Of a DNA stretch of 64,000 bases, positions 33,738 through 45,800 are shown piece after piece. The notes beneath the pieces were generated by a model. That model did not search any database. It was not told the DNA's origin and saw only the letters and a list, made by a program, of their open reading frames with translations. Origin of the DNA: Kibdelosporangium persicum (lineage in GTDB: Bacteria; Actinomycetota; Actinomycetes; Mycobacteriales; Pseudonocardiaceae); the NCBI RefSeq assembly GCF_013280595.1, contig NZ_JAAATY010000010.1, positions 229,120-293,119 on the forward strand. Direction: 5' to 3'. The translations under genes and the position numbers were made by a program. The stretch's first letter is position 1. Every line of letters begins with the position of its first letter.

Positions 33738-34637
33738 ATGCTGATGGCCGACGACCACGGAGCCGCACCCATGTCCACCCGTCTGCACGTGTGGGCCGGC
33801 ACACTGCCCTGGTTCGCCGCCGAGGTCGTGTCCCGTTCGGACATCACCCGGCCACACGTGTACGCCGAGCTCGACGCGACGCCGGGCCAGCTCAAGGCGG
33901 CGCGGTCCGCGATCACCGACTGGGCTCGCCGGATCGGCTTACCGGTCACGCAGGAGCAGGACATCGTCCTGGCCACCGAAGAAGCGATCAGCAACGCCGT
34001 GGAGCACGCCTACTCCGGCACGCGGGGAACGTTGACACTCTTCGCCGCCTGGGCCGACATGGCCGAGTCGATCCGCGTCATCGTGTCCGACCAAGGCGTG
34101 TGGCGGCCGCCGCCGGTCGACCGCGGTTTCCGCGGCCGCGGCCTGGCGATGATGGAGCGCCTGGCGGAAGTGTTCCGGCTGACGCACACACCGAGCGGCA
34201 CCACGGTGATGATGGGATGGTCCCGGCCTGAGACACGAACTCGTCAGCCGCGCGAACGACGCGGTGGTACTTCCTGGCGTTCAGTCATGGCAGGAGGCGA
34301 GTTCGGCTGCGGTCAACGTCGGTTCGGTCAGCGGTGGCCGGCGTGGGCCACGGAGCGTGGAAAGGATCACCGCCGGGTTCATCAGTGTGGTCATCGGCTC
34401 GGACAGGGTGAACGCGTTCAGCAGCGCCGCCGTGACCTGTGGCTCACTGGTGGCAGTCCGGCTGAGGCGATCGAAGAACCGTTGCGGCAACCGCCGGGCG
34501 AGGGACTGCTGTTTGCCTGCTACCCCTGGGTAGCGCATGTCTTGGTTGATCGCCATGGTCCAGGCCGTGTTCACCACCCGCCCGATCGCCCGCTGCACCT
34601 GCCTGCTCATCCCCGGCGCCAGGCCGCGCTGCCATAG
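33738..34637 (+). CDS. RsbW-like ATP-binding (anti-sigma factor kinase) protein with long 3' overlap
   Basis: A HATPase_c domain protein in residues 40-160: N-box ATEEAISNAVEHAY, G1-like SDQGVW (weak form), G2-like GRGLAMMERL, ending GTTVMMGW. These proteins phosphorylate anti-anti-sigma factors and bind sigma factors. GGAGGT is 7 bases before the ATG. The usual family end would be near 34230, but the frame stays open to 34637, so its last 120 codons run antisense through the 3' end of the epoxidase gene. A frameshift or late stop loss is likely; the extra tail resembles no known domain. Confidence 0.7.
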   Translation: MLMADDHGAAPMSTRLHVWAGTLPWFAAEVVSRSDITRPHVYAELDATPGQLKAARSAITDWARRIGLPVTQEQDIVLATEEAISNAVEHAYSGTRGTLTLFAAWADMAESIRVIVSDQGVWRPPPVDRGFRGRGLAMMERLAEVFRLTHTPSGTTVMMGWSRPETRTRQPRERRGGTSWRSVMAGGEFGCGQRRFGQRWPAWATERGKDHRRVHQCGHRLGQGERVQQRRRDLWLTGGSPAEAIEEPLRQPPGEGLLFACYPWVAHVLVDRHGPGRVHHPPDRPLHLPAHPRRQAALP

Positions 34638-35663
34638 CTGTCTGTGCAGCGCGGCGGCGCTGTGGGCGGCGATCGACATGCCGTGTCCGTACACCGGGTT
34701 GAAGGTCGCGACGGCGTCACCGAGCACCACGATGCCGTCGGGCCACGAGGACAGGCGTTCGAAGTACGTACGCCGGTTCTTCGTGCTGTGCGACAAGTGG
34801 ATCGGGCTCAACGGCCGCGCCTGGGCGATGAGGTCACCGACGAGGGGATGGCGTACCGACCGCGCGAACTCCACGAACCCCTCCTCGTCGGCCGTTGGCC
34901 CTGCCCCACGCATGCCGGAGATCGTGACGAGCCACCTGCCCTGCTCGATCGGCAGCAGCGACGCGGTCTGCGCAGGGTGCGGGTCCGTCGGGCTGGCCTG
35001 GATGTTGACCAACGGGAACCGGTCCACCGTGCCCGCCGGGGCTTGGAACACCCTCGTCGCATAGGTGACCCCAGGGTCCACGGTCTCCTCGCGAATGTCG
35101 GGAAGACCCAGAGCGCGCAGCCACTTCCCCGCCTTGGAGCCCCGTCCGGTGGTGTCCACGACGATGTCGGCGTCGAGACGGGTCGTCCGGCGAGTCGTCC
35201 GGTCCTCGACGATCGCGGCCGTCACCTTGGCCGCGTCACCGTGCAACCCCACGACTTCAGTGTTCTCGCGAACGGAGATCCGGTCGTTGGCCAGTGCCTG
35301 ATCCCGCACGACCCAGTCGAGCAAATCCCGGCTGCAGCAGATCATGAACTGCACCTCCGGGAACCGGCGCATCCACCCGTGGGCGGAGAACGCGACCACA
35401 TCGCTGGGCAGGCCGATGCGCCGCGCGCCCGAGCCGATCAGGCGGTCAATGGTTCCCGGCAGGATGCGATCGATCATCCGGGCGCCGCCGGACTGGAGCA
35501 GGTGCGCGTGCCGTGCCTGCGGCACACCGGTTCGTGGCCGTGGACCGTCGGGCAGATGGTCCCGGTCCACGACGGTGACCGCGTCCACGTGGCGTGCCAG
35601 AACCGATGCCGTGAGCATTCCGGCAAGGCCACCACCGAGAACGACGCCATGTGTCGATGCCAT
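34281..35663 (-). CDS. FAD-dependent epoxidase/monooxygenase, MonCI/Lsd18-like
   Basis: A 460-residue flavin monooxygenase resembling the polyether epoxidases MonCI and Lsd18, which epoxidise trisubstituted alkenes in polyketides. FAD loop VVLGGGLAGMLTASVLARHV, followed by the family-like PQARHAHLLQSGGARMIDRILPG segment, the DTTGRGSKAGKW strand and the C-terminal flavin motif GDAVATFNPVYGHGMS. The ATG at 35663 has GAGGA about 8 bases upstream. It begins 10 bases after the P450 stop, so the two tailoring genes form one operon downstream of the PKS. No MonB-type epoxide hydrolase is present in the window. Confidence 0.85.
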   Translation of the reverse strand: MASTHGVVLGGGLAGMLTASVLARHVDAVTVVDRDHLPDGPRPRTGVPQARHAHLLQSGGARMIDRILPGTIDRLIGSGARRIGLPSDVVAFSAHGWMRRFPEVQFMICCSRDLLDWVVRDQALANDRISVRENTEVVGLHGDAAKVTAAIVEDRTTRRTTRLDADIVVDTTGRGSKAGKWLRALGLPDIREETVDPGVTYATRVFQAPAGTVDRFPLVNIQASPTDPHPAQTASLLPIEQGRWLVTISGMRGAGPTADEEGFVEFARSVRHPLVGDLIAQARPLSPIHLSHSTKNRRTYFERLSSWPDGIVVLGDAVATFNPVYGHGMSIAAHSAAALHRQLWQRGLAPGMSRQVQRAIGRVVNTAWTMAINQDMRYPGVAGKQQSLARRLPQRFFDRLSRTATSEPQVTAALLNAFTLSEPMTTLMNPAVILSTLRGPRRPPLTEPTLTAAELASCHD

Positions 35664-35673
35664 CAGGAAATCC

Positions 35674-36864
35674 TCACCAACTGACCGGCAGTCGTCGCAC
35701 ACCGTAGATCTGCCCGTCGGCCCGCATGGGCACCTCCTCGGCCGGTACCGCGAGGCTCAACGTGGGGAACCGTTCGAACAGTGCCGTGAACCCGAGCCGC
35801 ATCTCGATCAGGGCCAGCCCCTGACCGATGCACTGGTGCACCCCGTGCCCGAAGCTGAGGTGCCCGGCGGACGACCGGGTGACGTCCAGCTTGTCGGGAT
35901 CGGCGAACTGCTTCGGGTCACGATTCGCGGCCGGGACGGAGACGGTGACGACCTCGCCCGCCTTGATGGACTGCCCCTCGATCTCCGCGTCCTCGACGGC
36001 GGTGCGGGTCGTGAACTGCCCGATGCTGAGGTAGCGCAGGAGTTCGTCGACGGCCTTGGGCATCACCGTGGGATCCGCCCTGACCTTGGCCAGCTGGTCC
36101 GGTGCGCACAGCAACGCGAACGTCCCGGTGCCGAGCATGTTCGCGCTGGTCTCGTGCCCGGCGACGAGCAGAAGGAACCCGATGCTGGTCAGCTCGATGT
36201 CGTTCAGGTCCGTCTGCGCCGCCAGTTCGGACAGCATGTCGTCCGCCGGCTCGGCGCGTTTGCGCTGCACCAGTTGGTACATATAGGTGTTGATCTCGAT
36301 GAAGGCCTGCTCGACCTTGTCCGCCTCGATGCCGACCAGCGCCTCGGAGATGCGCTGGAAGTGTGCCCGGTCCTCGTACGGAACGCCGAGCAGTTCGCAC
36401 ATCACCCGGGACGGCACCGGCAACGCGAAGTGCTGGACCAGGTCGACCGGCGAACCCACCTTGGCCATCTCGTCGAGCGTCTCGGCGATGATGTCCCCGA
36501 TCTTGGTCTCGAGCTCACGCATCCGCCTCGCGGTGAAGCGACCGGCCAGCAGCCGGCGGTACCGGGTGTGGTCGGGGGGATCCATCGCCAGGAAGTAACC
36601 CGGCGGCGTCGGCTGCGCCTTCTCCGGGTCGATCGGCTGCCCGACCGGCAGGCGCTTGAGCTCCAGCCTCGCGCTGAAAGCGGGGTGCGTCAGCACCGCC
36701 CTCGCCGCCGCGTGGCTGGTCACCAACCAGCCGACGTGCCCGCCGGGATACTGCAACCTGGTGACCGGATGCCGCTCCCGCAGTTCAGCAAGCCGCGCGG
36801 GCGGATCGAACAGTCCACTTCGCTCGGTCGGCAACGTCACCGGGGTGGCCGGGGCCTCTGTCAT
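35674..36864 (-). CDS. Cytochrome P450 hydroxylase
   Basis: A 396-residue CYP105/107-like soluble P450. I-helix oxygen-activation motif AGHETSA (about residue 245), K-helix ExxR in DELLRYL, heme-binding FGHGVHQCIGQGLA with Cys near residue 345. GAGGAG 7 bases before the ATG. It lies 32 bases after the last PKS gene and is followed by the flavin epoxidase, consistent with a late oxidation of the polyketide. Redox partners are not encoded here. Confidence 0.93.
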   Translation of the reverse strand: MTEAPATPVTLPTERSGLFDPPARLAELRERHPVTRLQYPGGHVGWLVTSHAAARAVLTHPAFSARLELKRLPVGQPIDPEKAQPTPPGYFLAMDPPDHTRYRRLLAGRFTARRMRELETKIGDIIAETLDEMAKVGSPVDLVQHFALPVPSRVMCELLGVPYEDRAHFQRISEALVGIEADKVEQAFIEINTYMYQLVQRKRAEPADDMLSELAAQTDLNDIELTSIGFLLLVAGHETSANMLGTGTFALLCAPDQLAKVRADPTVMPKAVDELLRYLSIGQFTTRTAVEDAEIEGQSIKAGEVVTVSVPAANRDPKQFADPDKLDVTRSSAGHLSFGHGVHQCIGQGLALIEMRLGFTALFERFPTLSLAVPAEEVPMRADGQIYGVRRLPVSW

Positions 36865-36896
36865 GTCGTGCTCCTCAATGGTGGGTGATCGGCCGG

Positions 36897-39800
36897 TCAG
36901 GACGTGACACGGCGCAGCCATTCGTCGACCGCCCGGGCGGTGGTCCCGGCATGCTCGACCATCATGCTGAAGTGGTCACCGGGCACGTCGACGACGCTTT
37001 CCGCGCTGTCCCACGAGGTTCGCCAGTCGTCGTCCCGGTTCCACTCGATCAGCGGCTCGGTGGCCCTGACCAACAGGACCGGTGTGGCGAGGTCGCGGGT
37101 CTGCCATGGGAAGGCCACGTAACGGCCCATCGCGGTGAGCCAGTCGTCGTTCGCCGCATAGCCCATGTCGACGTGGATGTCGTACAACCTCGACACGAAC
37201 TCGGGAACCAGGTCCTCGGTGACGTGGCCCATGTGCGGCCCGAAGGTGTCCAGCAGCACCACGGCGGCCGGCGCGACGCCGAGGTCCTCCAGGTGCCCAG
37301 CCAGGGCCTGCGCCACCAGTCCGCCCGAGGACAGCCCGACGAGCGTGAAGCGCCGGTTCCGGTAGTGCTCCAGCACGGTCCGGGCGTGCAGCCGGATCAA
37401 CGCGTCGATGTCAGCGGGCAGCGGCTCTCCGTCGGCGAAACCGGGGTGCTGGAGAACGGACATCTCCCGGTCCTCGAAGGGCGCCGCGAACCGGGCGAAC
37501 TGTTGCGCGCCCGTCGCGCCGATGAAACCGGGAATGCACACCAGGGCGTCCCCGTGCCGCGAGCGGGAGATCCACGTGGGCCCCGCGACCGCGCCGAGCT
37601 GTGCCGGATCGGTGAAGTGGGGACGGAACTCGGATGCCTGGTCGAGGAACGCCATGAACTCGTTGGCCTTGCCCAGTTCGATGGCGCGGCCGTACATCGT
37701 GTTGAACTGCGGCGTGGACGTCTGCTGTTGTTCCGGTACCCGCTCGGCGGACAACGAGCCGAGGTACTCGGCGAGCTCGCGAGGGGTCCGGTGGTCGAAC
37801 ACCGCGACGGTCGGTACCTGCGTGCCCACGGCCGCGCCGAGCCTGCCCGCCAGTTCGGCCGCGGTGAGCGAGTCGAGACCCATCTGCATGAACTCGCGGT
37901 CGTCGAGCACTTCGCCTGGCGTGTCGTGCCCGAGCACCACTGCTGCTTGGGCACGCACCAGCTCAAGCAGGTCCGTCGGCTGGGGCTGCACGGTGTTCGT
38001 GGGTGACTCCGGTTGAGCCGGCCCCGCCCACCCCGTCGACGGGTTTGCTCCCGTCACCCAGTAACGCTTGAGCTGGAAGGCATAGGTCGGGAGATCCACC
38101 CTGCGGGCCCCGAGCGCGCCGAAGACCGGAGTCCAGTCGACGGCCGTGCCGTGCACATGCAGCTGTCCCAGGGCCGTGGTGAACGCGTCGACCTCGTCCC
38201 GGTCACGCCGCAGGACAGGCACGAATGCCGTACCTGAACCAGAAAGGCATTCCCGCGCGGCGGCGGCCAGCGCCCCGTCGGGACCCACGTCCAGGAAGGC
38301 TGAGACGTTCCGCTCGTCCAGATGCCGCACGCCGTCGGCGAAACGCACGGTCTGCCGGACCTGTCGTACCCAGTACTCCGGCGCACACAGGTCTTCCTCG
38401 GTGGCAAGCTGTCCGGTGACTGTGGACACAAGGGGAATTCGCGGTGGCCGGAACGACAGCTTGCCGGCGACGTGGGCGAACTCCGCCAGCATCGGGTTCA
38501 TCGCGGCCGAGTGGAACGCGTGACTGGTAGCCAGCCGTTTGGTCTTACGACCGCGCTGTGCCCACAGCTCGGCCAGCTCGGTCACCGCGTCTTCGTCGCC
38601 GGAGAGCACGGCGGCCGACGGGCCGTTGACCGCCGCGATCGCGACGCGGTCGCCGTATCCGGCCAGCGTTTCCGCGAGCTCGGACCCGGATGCGGCGACC
38701 GCCACCATCATCCCGCCGGAGGGCAGGTTCTGCATCAACCGGCCACGCGCCGCGACCAACACGCACGCGTCCTCCAGCGACAGCACGCCGGCGACGTGCG
38801 CGGCCGCGAGTTCACCGATCGAATGGCCCACCAGGTAATCGGGGCTGATGCCGAATGACCGGACCAGATGGGAGATGGCGACCTCGACGGCGAACAGGCC
38901 CGTCTGCGCGTACATCGTCTGATCCAGCGCCGGGCCCTCGAAGACGGCCTGGCGGACCGAGAAGCCCGCGTGCGCGTCCAGGGCGGCACAGACCTCGTCG
39001 AACTTCTCGGCGAACTCCGGGAACGCCGCGTGCAACTGCCGGCCCATGCCCACTCGCTGGCTGCCCTGTCCGGCGAACAGGAACGCCACTTTCTGTCCTC
39101 TGCCCACGGTTCCCTGCACCACGCGCGGGTTCGGCACTCCTTGAGCCAACGCGTCGAGCCCGCTGCGCAGCTCGTCCGGACAGCAACCCAGCACGACCGC
39201 GCGGTGGTCGAAGGCGGCCCGCGTGGTGCCCAGCGAGTACCCGACGTCCACCGGCCTCGCATCACTCGATTTGTCCAAATAGGACATGAGTCGGCGTGCT
39301 TGGTCCCGCAAGGCTTCCGGTGACCGCGCGGACAACGGCCACGGGATGACGGCACCTTCCTCCGCCGCGGCGGCCGGACCGGTGTCCGGCTGGACTGTGC
39401 CGGCGGACTGCTCGATGATCACGTGCACGTTGGTGCCGCTGACGCCGAACGAGGACACCCCGGCCCGGCGCGGGTGGCCGTTCTCCGTCCACGGCACCGC
39501 CTCGGTCAGCAGGCGTACCGCACCCGTGGACCAGTCCACATGGGACGATGGCGGTTCGACGTGCAGGGTCCTCGGCAGCAGCTGGTGGCGCATGGCCATG
39601 ACTGTTTTGATCACCCCGGCGACACCGGAAACCCCTTGCGTGTGGCCGATGTTGGACTTGAGCGAGCCGAGCCACAGCGGCCGGTCACGGTTCCTGCCGT
39701 AGGTGGACAACAGCGCGTTGGCCTCGATCGGGTCGCCCAGCTTCGTTCCGGTGCCGTGGGCCTCCACGACGTCCACGTCCTGGGCCGTCAGCCCCGCGTC

Positions 39801-42800
39801 GGCCAGCGCCGAACGGATCACCCGCTGCTGCGCGAGCCCATTCGGTGCCGCCAGACCGTTCGACGCACCATCGGAGTTCACCGCGGAACCACGCACCACC
39901 GCCAGCACTTGGTGGCCGTTGCGCCGTGCGTCCGAGAGGCGCTCGAGCAGCAGCACGCCCACTCCCTCGGACCAGGCCGTCCCGTCGGCGGAGTCGGCGA
40001 ACGCCTTGCACCGCCCGTCGGCGGCGAGGCCCTGCTGGCGGCTGAACGCGATGAAGGCCGCCGGGGTGGCCATCACCGCGGCCGCGCCCACCACCGCGAG
40101 CGAACATTCGCCGCGACGCAGCGCCTGGCCGGCGAGATGCAGTGCGACCAGTGCTGAGGAACATGCCGTGTCCACGGTGAACGTCGGGCCTTCGAACCCG
40201 AACACGTAAGCCAGGCGCCCGGACAGCACGCTGGCCGAGCCGCCGGTGATCAGGTAGTCCCCGAGGCCGTCGGCGGACGTCGCCAGCAACGCGGTGTAGT
40301 CCTGTCCGCTCGTTCCCGCGAACACACCTGTCTGGCTGCCGCGCAACGCCTTCGGGTCGATGCCCGCGCGTTCGAACAGCTCCCACGTCGCCTGCAACAG
40401 CAGCCGCTGTTGCGGATCCATCGTCTGCGCCTCGCGCGGGCTGATCCCGAAGAACTCGGCGTCGAACAGATCGACGTCATCGAGGAACCCGCCGTGGCGG
40501 ACGTAGGACTTGCCCGGCAGGCCCGGCGCCGGGTCGTAGATCCCCGCCAGGTCCCACCCGCGATCGTCCGGGAACTCGGTGATCGCGTCCCTGCCTTCGG
40601 CGACCAGCGACCACAGCTCCTCGGGCGAGTTCACACCGCCGGGGAACCGGCAGTTCATCGACACGATCGCGATGGGCTCGTCGGTGCGGGCCGCGACGGC
40701 CGCCGGTGCCACCACATCCTCGGGCGCGCCGAGCAGTTCGGCCAGCAGGAAGTCGGCCAGCGCCTTGGCTGTGGGATGGTCGAACACGGTGGTCACCGGC
40801 AACCGCAGCCCGGTGGCCGTCGCCAGCCGGTTGCGCAGTTCCACCGCGGTCATGGAGTCGAAGCCCAGCTCACGGAACGCGCGCCCGTCCGGCACTTCGT
40901 CCGCCGAGTCGTAACCGAGCACGGCCGCGGCCTGACCGCGGACCAGTCCCAGCACGTGCTCGATCTGGTCGGCCTCCGTCAACTGGGACAGTCGTCCGGC
41001 CAGACCGGTCAGGTCCTCCTCGGCCGGGGCCACAGTGGTGACCTGGGGCGCCACCAACGCCCTGAGCACGGCCGGAACGGGCCGATCCCGCCAGGCGCCA
41101 CGATCCAGGCGCGTCGCGACGAGGGCCGGTTCACCGGCGCGGAGCGCCAGGTCGAACAGCGCCAGGGCGTCCGTGCCGGGTTCCCAGCCGCCCAAGGACA
41201 GCAGCAGCCCAGGCAGACCGTCCGCCAGACGCCGTCTGATCACCGCTTCGGCGAATGCGTCGATCGCACTCCCGCCGAGCACGGACGCGGCGGACGAGAG
41301 CACCACGAAGGCCGCCGGGCTGGCGTCCCTCGTCAGCTTGTCGAGGTTCACCAGTGCTTCGAACTCGCGGGTCTCGTCGTGCTCGCCGGGAATGTGCACG
41401 ACGGCGGTCAGCGGCCTGTCTCGCGCTATGCCGGCTGCGTCGGCCGACACCACGTGCCGCAGGCCGTGCACGGTCGTCAGATGTCTGGCCACCATGGCGG
41501 CCAGCGGGCCCGATCCGCTGACCAGGACCGTGCCGTCCGGGTCGAGCACGAGACCGGGCTCGGCAGGGACGGAGATCCGAGTCAGCCGTGGCACCAGAAC
41601 GGTTCCGGCCCGGATCGCCAGCTCAGGTTCGGGGACGGCCAGCGCCACAGGCAGTGCGCGATGGGACTCGTCGGTCCCGTCGAGGTCGACGAGTCCGAAG
41701 CGGTCCGGATGCTCCGCCCGCACGATTCCCCACACGGCGGCGGCGACCGGGTCCGTGACGGCGTTGTACGTCACGAACACCAACCGGCCGGATTCGGCGG
41801 GCCAATCCCGGATCACCTCCCGCACGTGATGTGTCACCGCAGCGACGTCCTCAGTGGTGTTGACCGAAACCGCAACGGTTCCTGCGTGATCGCCGACGCC
41901 TGGTGACTCGGTCCAGTCGAGGGCGAACAGGCAGTCCCGTAGGCCCGCTGCGCGCAGTTGCTCCGCAGGCAGTGGCTTCAGCGTCACAGCGTCGATCGAC
42001 AGCACCGGACGGCCGGAATCGTCAGTGAGCACCAACGCCACGGTGTCCGTCCCGGTACGCGACAGTCGTGCCCGTGTTGGCAACGCGCCTCGGGCATGCA
42101 GCGACACGCCCTGCCACGACTGAGGAAGCCGCAGCGGTTCGCCGAGGACGCTGTGCAGCGCGGAATCCAGCAGCACAGGATGGACACCGAACATTCCAGG
42201 GACTGCCGTCTCCTCGGGCAGACGGACCTCCACGGCGGTCTCGTCCCCGCTTCGTCGCGCCGCACGCAAAGCGCGGAACGCAGTACCGTGGTCCAGACCG
42301 GCGCTGGAGAGGCTCTCGTACACCGATCCGGGGTCGATTTCGACGGTCTCCCCTGCCGGCCACGAAGGCGCGTGGGTCGGCGACGGCAGACCAGCCGACA
42401 GCACGCCTGTGGCGTGCGGGACCCATTTGTCGTCCCCTCGCGTATGGATGTCGACCGGGCGGCGGCCCGCGTCATCGGGTGCGCCGACCGTCACCTGAAC
42501 GTCGACAGTGCCCTGCTCGGGCAGGGCCAGCGGAGTCTGGATGGTCAGTTCGTCAACGTGATCGCAGCCGACCCGACCGGCCGCGTGCAACGCCATGTCC
42601 AGCACAACCGGGCCCGGCACGACAACCGTGCCGAACACCCGGTGGTCACCGAGCCACGGCTGCGAGGACACCGACAACTGGCCGGTGAGCAGCAGTCCGT
42701 CGTTGACGGCGAGCTCAGCGGCCGCACCCAGCAACGGGTGGCCCGCTGATTCCAGCCCGGCCGCGCCGAGGTCTCCGGCGGATCGGGACTCGGCGAGCCA

Positions 42801-45800
42801 GTACCGCCGCCGTTCGAAGGGATACGTCGGGAGCGGCACCCGGCGGACCGGTCGCCCCGCGAAGGCCTCCGTCCACCTGACGGGCAGGCCGTGCGTGTGT
42901 GCCTCAGCCAGCGACAACAGGAACCTGTCCACGCCACCCTCGTTGCGGCGCAACGATTCCACCGTGCGCACGGGTACGCCCATGTCGTCAGCGGTCTGCT
43001 GCATCGCCATGGCCAGGATGGGATGTGCGGTCGACTCGACGAAGACCCGATATCCGTCGCCGACCAGTGCCCGGACCGCGCCCTCGAAGTTCACCGGCCG
43101 GCGGGCGTTCAGGAACCAGTACTCGGCGCCCATTTCCGCCGTGTCGATGGCCCCGCCCGTCACCGTCGAGTAGAACGGCACGTCGGTCGATCGCGCCGAC
43201 ACGTCACCGAGCAGGCCCATCAGCTTTTCCCGCAGCGGTTCCACCTGGGCGCTGTGCGAGGCCATCGATGCCTCCAGGACACGGACGCGAATCCCGTCCG
43301 CCACGCACTCCGCCTCGAACTCGCGCAGTGCCGGCCACTCTCCCGCGACATTGACCGAACGGGGACCGCTGACACCGGCTAGGCTCAGCCGGTCGTCCCA
43401 CCGGGCGATTCTCGCGGCGACCTCCGACGCGGACAGGGCGACCGATGCGAACCCGCCCTTGCCCACCAGTTCTTCGGCGAACAGCCGGCTGCGCAGGACC
43501 ACCACCTGCACCGCGTCCTCAAGGGACAACGCACCCGCGACACAGGCCGCTGCCACCTCACCCTGCGACTGCCCCACCACCGCCGAGGGGACGACGCCGT
43601 ACGAACGCCACAGGCCGGCCAGTGACACCATCACCGCGAACAGCGCCGGTTGCACCACGTCGATCCGGTCGAATGCCGGCGCGCCGGGAACACCGCGGAG
43701 CACGTCGGACAGCGACCAGTCCACATAGGACTCAACGACGTCCGCGCACTCCGCCATCCGCGCGGCGAACACGGGCGACGAGTCCAGCAGTTCCACGGCC
43801 ATGCCCGCCCACTGCGCGCCCTGCCCGGGGAACACGAAAACCGCACGGTCGTCGTCGCCCGCGTGGCCGACACGAAGGTTGTCGGCCGCCTCACCCGCCG
43901 ACAGCGCCCGCAGTCCCCGTGCGAAACCGTCCCGGTTGTCGGACACCACTACCGCACGGTGTTCGAGGGTCGCCCTGGTCGTTGCCAGCGAATACGCCAC
44001 ATCGTCCAGGTACGGACCCGGCTCGGCGGCAAGCCGTTCCAGCAGAAGGCTTGCCTGGGCGCGCAGCGCCGAGTGTGTCCTGGCCGACAACAGCAACGGC
44101 ACGTTGCCGTCACCGGGGTGGTCGTCAGCGGCGTGGTCGTCTTCAGTGGACGGTGGCGGCTCTTGCAGGATCACGTGCGCGTTGGTCCCGCTGATACCGA
44201 ACGAGGACACTCCCGCCCGGCGCGGATGACCGTTGGCCTGCCAGGGCACCGGCTCGGTGAGCAGGCGCACGGCGCCGGAGGACCAGTCCACGTGTGGTGA
44301 GGGCTCGTCCGCGTGCAGCGTCCTGGGCAGCAGCCCGTGCCGGAGGGCCATCACCATCTTGATCACGCCGGCCGCACCCGCGGCGAACTGGGTGTGGCCG
44401 ATGTTGGACTTGACCGACCCGAGCCACACTGGCCGGTCCTCCGGGCGGCCCTGTCCGTAGGTTTCCAGCAGGGCCCCGGCTTCGATCGGATCACCGAGCG
44501 TGGTGCCGGTGCCGTGCGCCTCCACGACGTCGACGTCCGCGGTGGTGAGTCCCGCGCCGGCCAACGCCTGGTTGATCACTCGTCGTTGTGATGGACCGTT
44601 GGGCGCTGTCAGGCCGTTGGAGGCGCCGTCCTGGTTGACCGCGGAACCGGCCACCAACGCGAGCACCGGGTGGCCGTTGCGTCGGGCGTCGGACAACCGT
44701 TCGACGAGCACCAGTCCCAGTCCCTCGGCCGCACCGAATCCGTCGGCGTCGGCGGAGAACGCCTTGCACCGGCCGTCGGGTGCCATCCCGCCCTGCCTGC
44801 TGAACTCGATGAACGAGCTTGGCGTGGCCATGACCATCACCCCGCCCGCCAAGGCGAGGCTGCACTCGCCCTGCCGCAGAGCCGTCACCGCGAGATGCAG
44901 CGCCACCAGAGAGGACGAGCACGCGGTGTCCACAGTGAGCGCCGGTCCTTCCAGCCCGAAGAAGTAGGCGATCCGTCCGGACGCGACGCTGCCGCTGTTC
45001 CCGGTCACCACGTAGCCGTCAAGATCCTCGGCGGAACTACGCGAGCCGTAGTCGTTGTACGCGGTGCCGACGTACACACCGGTGCTGCTGCCGCGCAGGG
45101 TCTCCGGATCGATGCCCGCCCGTTCGAACAGCTCCCACGACGCCTCCATCAGCAGCCGCTGCTGCGGGTCGCTGGCCAGCGCCTCCCTGGGGTTGATACC
45201 GAAGAACGCCGAGTCGAACAGCGCGGCGTCGTGCAGGAATCCCCCGGTCCGCACGTATGTCTTCCCGGCCCGGCCGCGGTCCGGATCGTGGATGGCGTCG
45301 ATGTCCCAGCCCCGGTCTGCCGGGAACGGTCCGATCGCGTCCCGCCCGTCGGCCACCAACTGCCACAGGTCCTCCGGGGTGGCGACGCCGCCGGGGAACC
45401 GGCAGCTCATCGCCACGATCGCGATCGGGTCGTCCGCGGCACGGGCCACGGGCTCGGCGGGAACCGCCGGTTGCGGCGCACCGTCCAGTTCGGACATCAG
45501 ATGGGCCGCCAGCGCGGCCGGTGTGGGGTAGTCGAACACCAGCGTGGCGGGCAGCGCGAGCCCGGTGGCCGCGTTCAGGCGGTTGCGCAGCTCCAACGCG
45601 GTCAGCGAGTCGAAGCCCAGTTCCTTGAACGGGCGCTTGGTTGGCACCGCGTCCGGCGAGGAGTGGCCGAGGGTGACCGCCGCGTGGGTACGAACCAGTT
45701 CGGTCAGCGAGCGTTCCCGTTCCGCGCGAGGCACCGAGGACGGGACGGCGCTGATCGTTGAGCCAGGAGTGACCCGGCTGCCTGCGAGCGACGCCGGACG

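Noticed and set aside
34281..36864. Calling the right locus a polyether cluster
   Set aside because: The MonCI-like epoxidase suggests it, but no MonB-type epoxide hydrolase or other polyether genes are in the window; similar epoxidases occur elsewhere.
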